From positions 3,947,501-4,011,500 of the forward strand of contig NZ_AP025516.1 of assembly GCF_023169885.1 (NCBI RefSeq): a stretch of DNA of 64,000 bases, in the 5' to 3' direction. Of this stretch, positions 8,949 to 18,021 are shown piece by piece. The position numbers were made by a program, and so were the translations under genes. This DNA comes from Desulfofustis limnaeus. Lineage in GTDB: Bacteria; Desulfobacterota; Desulfobulbia; Desulfobulbales; Desulfocapsaceae. The first letter of the stretch is position 1; each line of letters starts with the position of its first letter. The notes under the pieces were generated by a model. It worked only from the letters and a program-made list of their open reading frames with translations, made no database searches and had not been told where the DNA came from.

Positions 8949-11900
8949 ATGATGGGTACCATGAACGATAAAGAGCCGAGTTATGAGGAGTTGAAGCACC
9001 GACTTGCGGAGGCGGAGGAGAAGCTCCGCCGTCTTCTGGCAGATCGGGCTGAAGCTCGAGATACCCACAGATCTGGGGTGGATGAACAACCGGCTTGTTG
9101 GGAAAATGCAAGCCGCCTCAACCAGATCCTCTCTGCTGTCCGGAACGTGCATAAGCTCATCATTTCAGAGGGAAATAAGCAACAGCTCATTGACCAAGCC
9201 TGTTTGAGCCTTGTTGAGACACTTGATTACAGCAAGGTTTTTATCGGCCTGTTTGCGGCCACCACCGATCTTCGAATCGTTCAGATGGCAGCCGCTGGCT
9301 TTGACGATGACGTGGGAGTGCTGCGCGCTCATCTGGAAGCGGGGGCACGTCCCCATTGTCTCGAAAGAATTCTGACGGAACATCAGGTCCTTAAAAAAGA
9401 TGATGATCTGAGGTTTTGCCGAAGTTGCCCGCTCGCAGAACAACATGCCGATGACGTGGTCATGAGTACGACTCTCCGTCATGGGGAGCGTCTGTACGGT
9501 ATTTTGTCCATTTCCCAGCCGAAACGGGTTGCCTTGCAGGATAAGGAGCAGGAGTTGTTCTCCGAGTTGGCCAGAGACTTGGCTTTTGCGCTGTATAAGA
9601 TCGATACCATTGCCGCCCTCAAAGATAGCGAGCGAGATCTGAACAGGGCTCAGAAGCTCACCCATGTGGGCTCCTGGAAGATCCATCTACCCTCGAAAAT
9701 GGTTTTGGCATCGCGGGAAGCCCGTGTCATTTATGGCTATGGCCTGGATGACCCGGAAAAGGCCGTGACCCTCGGAGAGATCCAGATGATTCCGTTGCCG
9801 GAATATCGGCCTCTTCTCGATACAAAGCTCAGAGAGCTTATCCACCAAGGTTCACCGTACAACGTCGAGTTTCGAATCAAACGGGTTGCTGATGGTGCCA
9901 TTCGTCATATTCACTCGGTTGCCGAGTACGACGCTGATAAGAATGTGGTGCTGAGCACCATCCAGGACATCACCGAACGCAAAAAGATTGAAGAAAAAAT
10001 TGCGTGGGAGCATCAACGGCTGCGTTTTATTCTGGAAGGGTCGCGTCTTGCCACCTGGGAGTGGGATATCAGGAGCAACCAGACTTTTTTTGATCCCACG
10101 TGGGCGACTCTGCTTGGCTACACGCCAGAAGAACTCGCTCCGCATACCTATCATACCTGGAGAGATCTCGTTCATCCGGATGATCTCCCCCTAGCCGAGG
10201 GATTGCTGGTACGGTGTATCAACGGTGACCGCCCTGATTATCAATGCGAATATCGCATGAAGCACAAGAAGGGGCAGTGGGTCTGGATCAGTGATCGGGG
10301 GCGGGTGATGACCAGGGATGAGAAAGGTCTTGCCCTGAGGATGTTTGGCACTCATGCCGACATCACCGAACGAAAAAAAGAAGAGGAAGCCATTCGGGCC
10401 CGCGAGCGTTATCTGAGCACCATTATCCAGGCGACGGCGGACGGTTTTTGGGTGGTGGACAAACGCGGTTTGATTTGTGATGTCAACGAGGCTTATTGCC
10501 GCATGTCCGGCTATTCCCGTGCGGAGCTGCTCGGCCTGTCCATCGGTGATCTGGATGCTGAAGAGACTCCGGAGAAAACGTCCGTTCGTACGGAACGGAT
10601 CATTGCCAACGGCTGGGAGTTGTTTGAATCGATCCATCGACGAAAAGATGGTTCCCGATGGCCTATAGAGATCTCTGTCACCTGGCTCGACGATGGTGAT
10701 GGACAATTCATTTGTTTCGGCCGTGATCTGAGTGAACGCAAAAATGCAGAGGCGCAGCTGCAGTTGCAATCGCTCGTATTGGATCAAATTTCGGATTGCG
10801 TAACCGTTACCGACCTGGATGGTATCATTACCTATGTCAACCAGGCGGAGTCAGTGACATCAGGCTTTTCCCGGGAAGAGCTTATCGGCGCCTCGGTCGA
10901 AAAGTATGGCGAAAATCCAGACAAGGGGGCGACGCAACAACAGATCATCAAGAAGACCATCGAACAGGGTTCTTGGCGGGGAGAGGTGGTCAACTATGCG
11001 GCTGACGGGCAAGAGATTATGATGGATTGCCGAGCGCAGGTGGTCTATCGCGATGGCGAGCCGATCGCCCTCTGCGGTATTGCCACCGATATCACCGAGC
11101 ACAAGAAGGCCGACAGGTTACTCCAGGAAAGCGAGGAACGGTTTCGCGATGTGGTTTCCAGCGTGCCCGGAGCAGTATATCAGTTTGTCCAACATGCCGA
11201 TGGCTCATATGAAATACCTTTCTTGAGCCGAGGAGCGGAACAATTGTTCGAGTGTTCTCTAGAAAAAGCAAAGGATTCTCGAAGGCTGATTACGGAGGTT
11301 CATCCAGACGATCAGGAATACTTCTGGTCCGCCATCAAATTGTCTTCTCGCCTGCTGACCCAGTGGACGTGTACGTTTCGCCTGGTCTTTGAGGATGGAA
11401 GGATCAAATGGCTGCGAGGGATTGCCCAACCGAAAAAAATGGCGGATGGCGGGGTCTGTTGGAGCGGCATGGTGTTCGACATCTCTCAGCTCAAGCAAGC
11501 CGAAGATGAATTGAACAAACATGAAACGTTGCTGCAAAGGATATTCGAGATCTTGCCTATCGGCCTATGGGTAGCCGACAAAGATGGAACGCTCGTTCGC
11601 AGCAATCCAATGGGCGTCAAGATCTGGGGGGCTGAACCGAAGGTACCGATCAACGAATACGGGATCTTTAAGGCCTGGCGGCTGCCGGGACGCGAACCGA
11701 TAGGGGCGGATGACTGGGCGTTGGCCAAAACGATCCGAACCGGGGCTATCATCGTCGATGAATTGCTCGAAATCGAAGCGTTTGACGGGAAACGAAAGAC
11801 CATCTTGAACTACACCGCTCCCGTTCTTGATGAAAACGGAACCCTTGCCGGAGCGATCATTGTCAATCTGGATATCAGTGATCGGAAGCAATTGGAAGAG

Positions 11901-13052
11901 CGCCTGCAGCAAGCGGAGAAAATGGAATCGGTCGGGCGCCTCGCTGGAGGCATTGCTCACGATTTCAATAACATGCTTGGCGTTATCCTCGGATATGCCG
12001 AGTTGGCGCTGACTCGGGCTGGCGACCGTGACGATAGGATCACGTCAGCCTTGCGCGCCATCGTTGAAGCAGCCGGACGGTCGGCCGACTTGACCAAACA
12101 GCTGCTGGCGTTCGCCCGCAAGCAAACTATTGCCCCCAAGGTCATCGACCTCAATCAGAAAGTAAGCAACATGTTTGCCATGTTGCGCCGACTCATCGGT
12201 GAGGATATCGAATTTTCCTGGCAGCCAGGCGAACATTTGGCCCCGTTAAAGATCGATCCGACGCAGATCGATCAGATTTTGGCAAACCTTTGTGTCAACG
12301 CACGCGATGCCATAAGCGGCCCCGGCAAGATCATCATCGAAACTGGGAACGTATCCATCGACGAAGCGTACGTCCAGGGATACGACGAGATACCACCTGG
12401 CGATTACGTGCTGCTCTCGGTGAGTGATAATGGTTGCGGCATGGATACCACCACCATTTCTCATCTTTTCGAACCGTTTTTCAGCACCAAAGAGATCGGC
12501 AAGGGAACCGGTTTGGGGCTGGCCACCGTTTACGGCATTGTGAAACAAAACAACGGCTACATCACGGTGTACAGCGAACCAGGCACGGGCACGACCATTA
12601 AGATTTACCTGCCGCAACTGGAATCGTCTGCCCCGACGACGCAGGAGCGGGGAAAATCATCAGAACTGCTGAAAGGGACAGAAACAATCCTTTTGGTGGA
12701 GGATGAGTCAATAGTCATGGAAATGACGGAAATCTTGCTCCAGCAAATGGGTTACACGGTACTGTGTGCGACCTCCCCTCCGGAAGCGGTTGAGATAGCA
12801 AAACAGTATGACGGTTCCATCCATCTCTTGATCACCGATGTTATCATGCCGGAAATGAACGGGCGGGAGTTGGCTCACACGTTGCGATCCACCTATCCCG
12901 ATATGAAAAACCTTTTCATGTCAGGATATACGGCGAATGTTATTGCCCATCATGGGGTTCTGGACCAAGGAGTTCATTTTTTGCAGAAACCCTTTTCGAT
13001 GAAGGATCTAGCCGTGAAGGTTCGCTCGGTATTGGAAGGTACCTTGCAGTGA
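8949..13052 (+). CDS. Hybrid sensor histidine kinase: GAF, six PAS, HisKA, HATPase, receiver
   Basis: A 1367-residue cytoplasmic hybrid kinase with no membrane segments. Order: short coiled coil (1-40); GAF domain (about 55-215, with CRSCPLAEQ); six PAS units starting near 225, 350, 480, 605, 735 and 865, several closed by PAC-type ITERK repeats; HisKA with the phosphorylated His1004 in GGIAHDFNN; HATPase with DNGCGMD and GKGTGLGLATVYGIVKQ; and a C-terminal receiver with the phospho-acceptor Asp1297 in LITDVIMPEMNG. It should pass a signal from a soluble or redox cue to its own receiver and then to an unlinked partner. Three in-frame starts (8949, 8952, 8961) lie just after GGAG, and I cannot choose among them. 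A strong terminator follows, so it is monocistronic. Confidence 0.93.
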   Translation: MMGTMNDKEPSYEELKHRLAEAEEKLRRLLADRAEARDTHRSGVDEQPACWENASRLNQILSAVRNVHKLIISEGNKQQLIDQACLSLVETLDYSKVFIGLFAATTDLRIVQMAAAGFDDDVGVLRAHLEAGARPHCLERILTEHQVLKKDDDLRFCRSCPLAEQHADDVVMSTTLRHGERLYGILSISQPKRVALQDKEQELFSELARDLAFALYKIDTIAALKDSERDLNRAQKLTHVGSWKIHLPSKMVLASREARVIYGYGLDDPEKAVTLGEIQMIPLPEYRPLLDTKLRELIHQGSPYNVEFRIKRVADGAIRHIHSVAEYDADKNVVLSTIQDITERKKIEEKIAWEHQRLRFILEGSRLATWEWDIRSNQTFFDPTWATLLGYTPEELAPHTYHTWRDLVHPDDLPLAEGLLVRCINGDRPDYQCEYRMKHKKGQWVWISDRGRVMTRDEKGLALRMFGTHADITERKKEEEAIRARERYLSTIIQATADGFWVVDKRGLICDVNEAYCRMSGYSRAELLGLSIGDLDAEETPEKTSVRTERIIANGWELFESIHRRKDGSRWPIEISVTWLDDGDGQFICFGRDLSERKNAEAQLQLQSLVLDQISDCVTVTDLDGIITYVNQAESVTSGFSREELIGASVEKYGENPDKGATQQQIIKKTIEQGSWRGEVVNYAADGQEIMMDCRAQVVYRDGEPIALCGIATDITEHKKADRLLQESEERFRDVVSSVPGAVYQFVQHADGSYEIPFLSRGAEQLFECSLEKAKDSRRLITEVHPDDQEYFWSAIKLSSRLLTQWTCTFRLVFEDGRIKWLRGIAQPKKMADGGVCWSGMVFDISQLKQAEDELNKHETLLQRIFEILPIGLWVADKDGTLVRSNPMGVKIWGAEPKVPINEYGIFKAWRLPGREPIGADDWALAKTIRTGAIIVDELLEIEAFDGKRKTILNYTAPVLDENGTLAGAIIVNLDISDRKQLEERLQQAEKMESVGRLAGGIAHDFNNMLGVILGYAELALTRAGDRDDRITSALRAIVEAAGRSADLTKQLLAFARKQTIAPKVIDLNQKVSNMFAMLRRLIGEDIEFSWQPGEHLAPLKIDPTQIDQILANLCVNARDAISGPGKIIIETGNVSIDEAYVQGYDEIPPGDYVLLSVSDNGCGMDTTTISHLFEPFFSTKEIGKGTGLGLATVYGIVKQNNGYITVYSEPGTGTTIKIYLPQLESSAPTTQERGKSSELLKGTETILLVEDESIVMEMTEILLQQMGYTVLCATSPPEAVEIAKQYDGSIHLLITDVIMPEMNGRELAHTLRSTYPDMKNLFMSGYTANVIAHHGVLDQGVHFLQKPFSMKDLAVKVRSVLEGTLQ

Positions 13053-13053
13053 T

Positions 13054-13084
13054 GAGAAAAGGGGGATCTCGCCCCCCTTTTCTC
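13054..13084. terminator. Intrinsic terminator, probably bidirectional
   Basis: Two perfectly complementary 12-nt arms, GAGAAAAGGGGG (13054-13065) and CCCCCTTTTCTC (13073-13084), surround a 7-nt loop. It sits between the converging kinase gene and thiE. Confidence 0.85.
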
Positions 13085-13091
13085 TTTGTGA

Positions 13092-13769
13092 TCAGATTCT
13101 CGATCCCCTCCATTCGATGAACCTCGTATGCAGGGCGCTCATCTTTTCCCCCGGATTTTCTGCTTGTGCCACTTCGGAGATGATCGCAATATTCCGGCAC
13201 GCCTGAAGATCGAGGTGAGCGAGACGCTTCAGCGTCAGGCCGCCGATGGCGACGATGGGGTGGGCGCTGATCCGGCCGGCCTCGCTCAGTAGATCCGGGC
13301 CGATGACCGGGTCCGGCTTGGCCTTCGAGGTGGTCGGATAAATCGGCCCGAAACCGATGTAATCCACCGGTTCGGAGCGGGCGGCTGAGACCTGCTCGAG
13401 ACTGTGGGTGGAAAGGCCGAGTAGCATGTTGTCCCCGATCAGGCGACGCACCGCCTCGGCAGGCAGGTCCTCCTGGCCGATATGTACCCCATCCGCCTCG
13501 ACCATAAGGGCGATATCGGGACGGTCATTGACGATAAACAGGGTTGAACTGCCGCGGGTGATGGTTCGTAATTCGCGCGCCAAGGCCACGTGATGGCGCT
13601 GATCGTCGCCTTTGTAGCGCAGCTGTACGGCCGGTAGCCCTGCCCGGACAGCCAGCTCCGCCAGGATTTCATAACCGTCGCGTGGTTCGGTGAGAACCAG
13701 GTAGAGCCCCGGTCGCAGACGATCCCGGTTTCGGCCTGGTCCCGGAGAGCGTTCAGCGTGCATGGTCAA
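13092..13769 (-). CDS. thiE: Thiamine-phosphate synthase
   Basis: A 225-residue TIM-barrel enzyme joining the hydroxymethylpyrimidine diphosphate and thiazole phosphate halves of thiamine. Visible family motifs are AVQLRYK, the IVNDRPDIA segment followed by ADGVHIGQEDL, LGLSTHS, DYIGFGPIYPTTSK (phosphate and thiazole contacts) and PIVAIGGL. Its start overlaps the end of thi4 by 17 nt, and the pair is under the upstream TPP riboswitch. The GC-rich N-terminal extension (to about residue 18) is longer than usual, but no better start is visible. Confidence 0.95.
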   Translation of the reverse strand: MTMHAERSPGPGRNRDRLRPGLYLVLTEPRDGYEILAELAVRAGLPAVQLRYKGDDQRHHVALARELRTITRGSSTLFIVNDRPDIALMVEADGVHIGQEDLPAEAVRRLIGDNMLLGLSTHSLEQVSAARSEPVDYIGFGPIYPTTSKAKPDPVIGPDLLSEAGRISAHPIVAIGGLTLKRLAHLDLQACRNIAIISEVAQAENPGEKMSALHTRFIEWRGSRI

Positions 13770-14535
13770 GTCCGTGCAGCATCAGTTCGGCCGCCCGTTT
13801 ACCGGATAGCAACATGCCGCCGAAGACCGGCCCCATCCGGTAGCCGCCGCAGACGGCATTGGCCGCCATGCCGCTGACCAGCAGGCCGGGGTAGACTTCG
13901 CCGGTATTCTTCACCGTATCTTCCTCGCCCGTTTCGGCGTCCATTGATTTCTCCCCGACAATGGCGCCGGTTTCGGTGTTCAGGTTCACGCCCATCTTAC
14001 GTACCAGAATGGTGGTGATTTCGGCGTCATGACCGGTTGCGTCCAGCACGTAGCGGGAAAAGAGCGTCAGGGGGTCGATATGCCAGCCAAGCGTGGAGAC
14101 GGCACCCCAGTTGATGACCAGGCCCGAGACCCGGTTGTCTTTGATGACCACGTCGTCGACGCCGATCAGGTTGAAGATCTGCAGTCCGGCACGCATTGCC
14201 TTACAGATGAGCGTCGCCGTCACCAGGACCGAATCGAGGGTGTAATAGCCCGGTTCGTAACGCGTCCCCTGCAGATCCAGTTCCTGCAATATCCCGTTGC
14301 CGGCCTCCTGGACAACGATTTCGTTGAACATCATGCCGCCGCCCCAGATACCGCCGCCGATAGAGAGCTTGCGATCAAACAGCGCTACTTTCTTGCCCGC
14401 CTTGGCCAGGTAATAGCCGGCCACCAGGCCGGAGGGGCCGCCTCCGACAATGGCCACATCGAGATCGAGGGCCGCACTCAACTTGTCCATGTAACGGGTG
14501 ATGATGGCCCTGCTGATGGTTACTTCGTTTAACAT
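13753..14535 (-). CDS. thi4: Sulfide-dependent ADP-thiazole synthase (Thi4, His-type)
   Basis: A 260-residue enzyme that builds the thiazole half of thiamine from NAD, glycine and sulfur. The dinucleotide-binding GGGPSGLVAGYYLA and the GGGIWGGGMMFNEIVV loop are clear. In yeast Thi4 the protein itself donates sulfur from a Cys just before a DP pair. Here the matching position is His152 (GWHIDPL), as in the archaeal catalytic enzyme that uses free sulfide. That indicates a multi-turnover, sulfide- and iron-dependent enzyme, which suits an anaerobic sulfidic habitat. It is the first gene after the TPP riboswitch and is followed by overlapping thiE. Confidence 0.93.
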   Translation of the reverse strand: MLNEVTISRAIITRYMDKLSAALDLDVAIVGGGPSGLVAGYYLAKAGKKVALFDRKLSIGGGIWGGGMMFNEIVVQEAGNGILQELDLQGTRYEPGYYTLDSVLVTATLICKAMRAGLQIFNLIGVDDVVIKDNRVSGLVINWGAVSTLGWHIDPLTLFSRYVLDATGHDAEITTILVRKMGVNLNTETGAIVGEKSMDAETGEEDTVKNTGEVYPGLLVSGMAANAVCGGYRMGPVFGGMLLSGKRAAELMLHGLDHAR

Positions 14536-14632
14536 TGGACTCCTCCCTGTACGGGTTGACGTGGATTTCGGTGACTTGAACCTGGTTGTTCATGGTCACC
14601 AGAGGTGAAAACTGCGGCAGGGGGAAAATGAC

Positions 14633-14663
14633 GAAACCGTTCCCAGCAGCAGGGAACGGTTTC
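14633..14663 (-). terminator. Hairpin between TPP riboswitch and thi4 (probable regulated terminator)
   Basis: Arms GAAACCGTTCCC and GGGAACGGTTTC are perfectly complementary around a 7-nt loop. In the direction of thi4 transcription the hairpin is followed by GTCATTTT, a weak U-tract. Its location between aptamer and gene suggests transcriptional control by the riboswitch. Confidence 0.65.
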
Positions 14664-14715
14664 GGATGACGGGCCTGTTGGATGCACACCTGGCATTTGA
14701 ATAAGCGCTGGTGCG

Positions 14716-14790
14716 GTCTCCCTTCGCCGGCATTATCCGGATCAGGTTCTAAGGGTATGTTCTCAGGCTTGTAGGCCACCCCTGCTGGCA
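14716..14790 (-). promoter_or_regulatory. TPP riboswitch (THI element)
   Basis: On the minus strand the conserved THI-box order is present: GGGGTGGCC, CTGAGA, ACCC, AACCTGAT, GGATAATGCCGGCGAAGGGA. It lies about 180 nt upstream of thi4 and in the same direction. Binding of thiamine diphosphate should shut off thi4-thiE. Confidence 0.95.
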
Positions 14791-14941
14791 GATCACTTAC
14801 CGTATTCGCCGCCGACTGTCAAGAAGAGGGAGGCAACCATTACTGCCTGCGGCTCCATTTGACACGCACCTGGCGTGGGATTATCATCGTTTCATAGGTA
14901 GAGCAGATTAACGGTTGGGACTCTAGCGGGAGGAGGCGGGT

Positions 14942-15799
14942 ATGCGGTGGCGAGACGGACGGCGGAGCAGCAACGTCGAGGATCGGAGAAACGTGCGGTT
15001 GTCCGGCAAGATGAAGGGCGGCGGCATCGGTATTCTGATCCTAGCCTTGATCGGCATGTATTTCGGCATCGATCCGCGGATCATCCTCGAACAGGGAGCC
15101 CAGCTTTCCGGCGGACCGACGGTGGAACAGGCCGAGTATCAACCGACCGCCGCGGAAAACGAGCTGGCCGATTTCGTCTCGGTGGTACTGGCCGATACCG
15201 AGGACACCTGGTCGGCGATTTTCAGCCAGACTGCCGGTGGTTATCAGAAACCGACCCTGGTCTTGTTCTCCGGTGCGGTGCAATCGGCCTGCGGCTTTGC
15301 CCAGGCGGCAACCGGCCCTTTTTATTGTCCGGCGGACCGAAAAGTCTACATTGACCTCAGTTTTTATCAGGACCTGCGCAACAAGTTGGGGGCCCCTGGC
15401 GATTTTGCACAAGCCTATGTGATTGCCCATGAGGTCGGCCACCATGTGCAGAATCTGCTTGGGATCAGCGACCAGCTGCACGACCTGCGGGGGCGGGTGT
15501 CGCAGACCGAGTACAACCGATTGATGGTGAAGTTGGAGCTGCAGGCAGACTGTTTTGCCGGCCTGTGGGCCAACCATGCCGACCGGTCCCGGCAAATTCT
15601 TGAATCAGGGGATATCGAGGAGGCGCTCAACGCCGCCAGTATGATCGGGGACGATCGTCTGCAGCAGCAATCCCGCGGCTACGTGACGCCCGATTCCTTT
15701 ACCCACGGCACGTCGGACCAACGTACCCGGTGGTTCCGCCGGGGCTTCCAGTCCGGCAGGGTGGACAGCTGCGATACCTTCAGCGCCCAGGATCTCTAA
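14942..15799 (+). CDS. YpfJ-type membrane-anchored zinc metallopeptidase
   Basis: A 285-residue protein of the neutral zinc metallopeptidase family (YpfJ/KPN_02809). The N-terminus (MRWRDGRRSSNVEDRR) is basic. One membrane span follows at about residues 27-42 (IGILILALIGMYFGI). The catalytic HEVGHH sits near residue 164, with a downstream ELQADCFAGLWA that supplies the third ligand. The catalytic domain should face the periplasm. The ATG at 14942 follows GGGAGGAGG with suitable spacing. Function in the family is unknown. It converges with the HDAC-type gene, leaving only 7 nt between the stops. Confidence 0.9.
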   Translation: MRWRDGRRSSNVEDRRNVRLSGKMKGGGIGILILALIGMYFGIDPRIILEQGAQLSGGPTVEQAEYQPTAAENELADFVSVVLADTEDTWSAIFSQTAGGYQKPTLVLFSGAVQSACGFAQAATGPFYCPADRKVYIDLSFYQDLRNKLGAPGDFAQAYVIAHEVGHHVQNLLGISDQLHDLRGRVSQTEYNRLMVKLELQADCFAGLWANHADRSRQILESGDIEEALNAASMIGDDRLQQQSRGYVTPDSFTHGTSDQRTRWFRRGFQSGRVDSCDTFSAQDL

Positions 15800-15806
15800 G
15801 GTCTTC

Positions 15807-17549
15807 TTACTGCCGGCCGTGCAGGCCTTGCCACAGACCGATAAAGAAGTTGCGGGCGTTGGCGCCGAGGGATCTGGAGCGATACCCGCCTTCCTGGACC
15901 ACCACGGTCGGTAGACGGAGCCGGCCGATCAGCAGGCCGTTATGCTGCAGATCAGCCGGTGTCAGCGACCAGGTGCCGGTGGGGTCCTTGCGGGCAGTGT
16001 CCAGACCGAGGGCGACCACCAGGCACTTTGGCCGAAAGGCATCGATCCGGCGCAGGGCCCGTTCGAGAACCCGATGGTAGCCGGGGCCGTCGAGGATTTC
16101 CGGCAGCGGATAGTTGCGGTTGCAGTTGTGCCCGGCGCCTAGACCCCGTTCTTCGGCAAAGCCGGAAAAGTAAGGGTAGGCGAAGCTGGGATGGCCGTGG
16201 ATGGAGACCGTCAGCACGTCGCCACGCTCATAAAAGATATCCTGGGTGCCGTTGCCGTGATGGTAATCCACGTCCAGTACCGCTACCTTCCCGTGGCGAC
16301 TCAGGTAGTGGGCGGCGATGGCGGCTGAATTGAAATAGCAAAAGCCGCCGAAGACTCGCCGTTCGGCATGATGGCCGGGCGGGCGGACCAGCGCGTAGCT
16401 GATCCGGTAGCCGCGGAGGATGTGCTCGGCAGCGGTCAAGGCGCAGTCGACGGCGCCTTTGGCCGCCTTATAGGCGTTGCGGTTGAGTGGGGTGAAGGTG
16501 TCGATGCAGTAGTATCCGGCTCGTACCGGCAGTTCTTTGGGCGGTCTGGCCGCGTTTCTGATGGGAAAAACGTACGGGTAAACCGATTTGCCCGGCTCGA
16601 TGGTCAGACACATCCGTTTCAGGTACTCAACGAAGGCCGGTTCATGCACCTCCTTGATATGTTTCTCGGAGAAATGGTGGGCCGGGAGGGTGTCGAACAG
16701 CCCGGTGGGCAGGATGCCCTTGAGGATTGACGAGATCCGTACCGGCGCTTCCACATAGCCGCGTTCGTGCACATGGTGAATGTCGTGCCCTTGGTTGATC
16801 ACCAGGGCAATACGCTGGTCGATGTGGAGTGCTTCTGGTGCCGGTTTGGGCGACGATCTGTTCACATATCGGGGCGGCCGCAGTCGGACCGGATCGTCGG
16901 TAAATGAACTCACGACCTTTTCGATGTAGCCGGGTGGACAGCGATCGCCGTATTTACGTGTCAAGATCGCCTGCACTACCTGGCGGGCATAGTCCCGGGC
17001 CAGGCCGTCGGTGCTCCCCAGCCCGTCAAAGACCAGGTAGGGCGGGCAGTCGTCTCCCTCGCGCAACGGTGTCTCATAGGCGGTACCGCTGATGGGCAAG
17101 GCCCCGAAGCGCTCGTAAAAACGGAGCCGTGCCCGGTTCTGCCTCAGCATCGTTTTGTCGGCGCACAACTGCGGATCGTCGGGCAGGCACTCCATGAACA
17201 GGCCGGCCGCCTGCAGGTGCCGGGCCTCTTCCCGGGCCCGGGTGTAGAGGGCCCCGCCGATGCAGCCGGTGGTCGACGGGGTCACCGAGATAAAATCCAG
17301 GTAACAGAAGTGCAGGTCCGGAGCGTGGTTGAGCAGGGCAAATCCCTTGACGTGAAGTTTGCTGTCCTCAGCGACAAAGAGGATGGTCCGCAACCGATAG
17401 CGGAGCGGATCGGCTAGTTTTCTGGCCAGGCTGGCGATGTCGCTGTCCGCCAGGCCGGAAAACTGCCGCTTCAGGATAGCCTGCACCTGAACGATGGCAT
17501 CGCGGTCGATGGCCAAGGTGGTGTCGTAGATGCGCCGGATGCGAAACAT
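15807..17549 (-). CDS. GNAT-like domain fused to HDAC/acetylpolyamine-amidohydrolase domain
   Basis: A 580-residue two-domain protein. Residues 1 to about 220 resemble an N-acetyltransferase (GNAT) fold (FISVTPSTTGCIGGALY, RFYERFGALPISG). Residues 235-575 form a class II-like histone-deacetylase/acetylpolyamine amidohydrolase with LVRPPGHHA, the metal site DVDYHHGNGTQ, SIHGHP and LVVALGLDTA. Bacterial members remove acetyl groups from small amines. Pairing acetyl addition and removal in one chain is unusual and suggests temporary N-protection of a metabolite. It is the last gene of a five-gene operon, 1 nt after the GNAT gene. Confidence 0.88.
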   Translation of the reverse strand: MFRIRRIYDTTLAIDRDAIVQVQAILKRQFSGLADSDIASLARKLADPLRYRLRTILFVAEDSKLHVKGFALLNHAPDLHFCYLDFISVTPSTTGCIGGALYTRAREEARHLQAAGLFMECLPDDPQLCADKTMLRQNRARLRFYERFGALPISGTAYETPLREGDDCPPYLVFDGLGSTDGLARDYARQVVQAILTRKYGDRCPPGYIEKVVSSFTDDPVRLRPPRYVNRSSPKPAPEALHIDQRIALVINQGHDIHHVHERGYVEAPVRISSILKGILPTGLFDTLPAHHFSEKHIKEVHEPAFVEYLKRMCLTIEPGKSVYPYVFPIRNAARPPKELPVRAGYYCIDTFTPLNRNAYKAAKGAVDCALTAAEHILRGYRISYALVRPPGHHAERRVFGGFCYFNSAAIAAHYLSRHGKVAVLDVDYHHGNGTQDIFYERGDVLTVSIHGHPSFAYPYFSGFAEERGLGAGHNCNRNYPLPEILDGPGYHRVLERALRRIDAFRPKCLVVALGLDTARKDPTGTWSLTPADLQHNGLLIGRLRLPTVVVQEGGYRSRSLGANARNFFIGLWQGLHGRQ

Positions 17550-17550
17550 C

Positions 17551-18021
17551 TCAGATGACCTTGCGGTAGACGATCTTGTCGTCGCCGTCGCGGTAGAAAT
17601 CCTTCAGGTGGGCCGCCACCTCGTAGCCGTTTTTCTCATAAAAGTGCCGAGCCGGCTGATACCCCGCGGTGGACGAGGTGTCGATATAGACATGCACGGG
17701 TTTGCTGCTGCTGAGCCGCCTCTCCATTTCGGCCAGCAGCATGGTGCCGATGCCGTGGCGCCCCTGCCGCGGATCGACAGCGATCCAATAGAGGTCGAAA
17801 CGATTCTCCGTCATCGGAATCGGGCCGTAACTGACAAAGCCGAGCATCCGCTGCTCTTCGGCAGCCGCGAGTACCCGGTAATCCTCCTTGGGATGAAAGG
17901 TGGCATCGATCACTTCGATGGCCACATCGATCTCGCACTTGAGGAAATTCTTTTGCATCTTGATGATCTGCACCAGCTGTTCGCGGTCTTTCGGCCTGAT
18001 CGGAGATATCGTTATATTCAT
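17551..18021 (-). CDS. GNAT-family N-acetyltransferase
   Basis: A 156-residue stand-alone acetyltransferase. The acetyl-CoA pyrophosphate loop is RQGRHGIGTMLL (about residues 88-99), and the C-terminal ARHFYEKNGYEVAAHLKDFY is typical of the family. Its start overlaps the upstream ATP-grasp stop as ATGA, implying translational coupling. Size and sequence do not match AblB, the larger beta-lysine acetyltransferase, so the acceptor is unknown. By context it is an amine made by this operon. Confidence 0.88.
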   Translation of the reverse strand: MNITISPIRPKDREQLVQIIKMQKNFLKCEIDVAIEVIDATFHPKEDYRVLAAAEEQRMLGFVSYGPIPMTENRFDLYWIAVDPRQGRHGIGTMLLAEMERRLSSSKPVHVYIDTSSTAGYQPARHFYEKNGYEVAAHLKDFYRDGDDKIVYRKVI

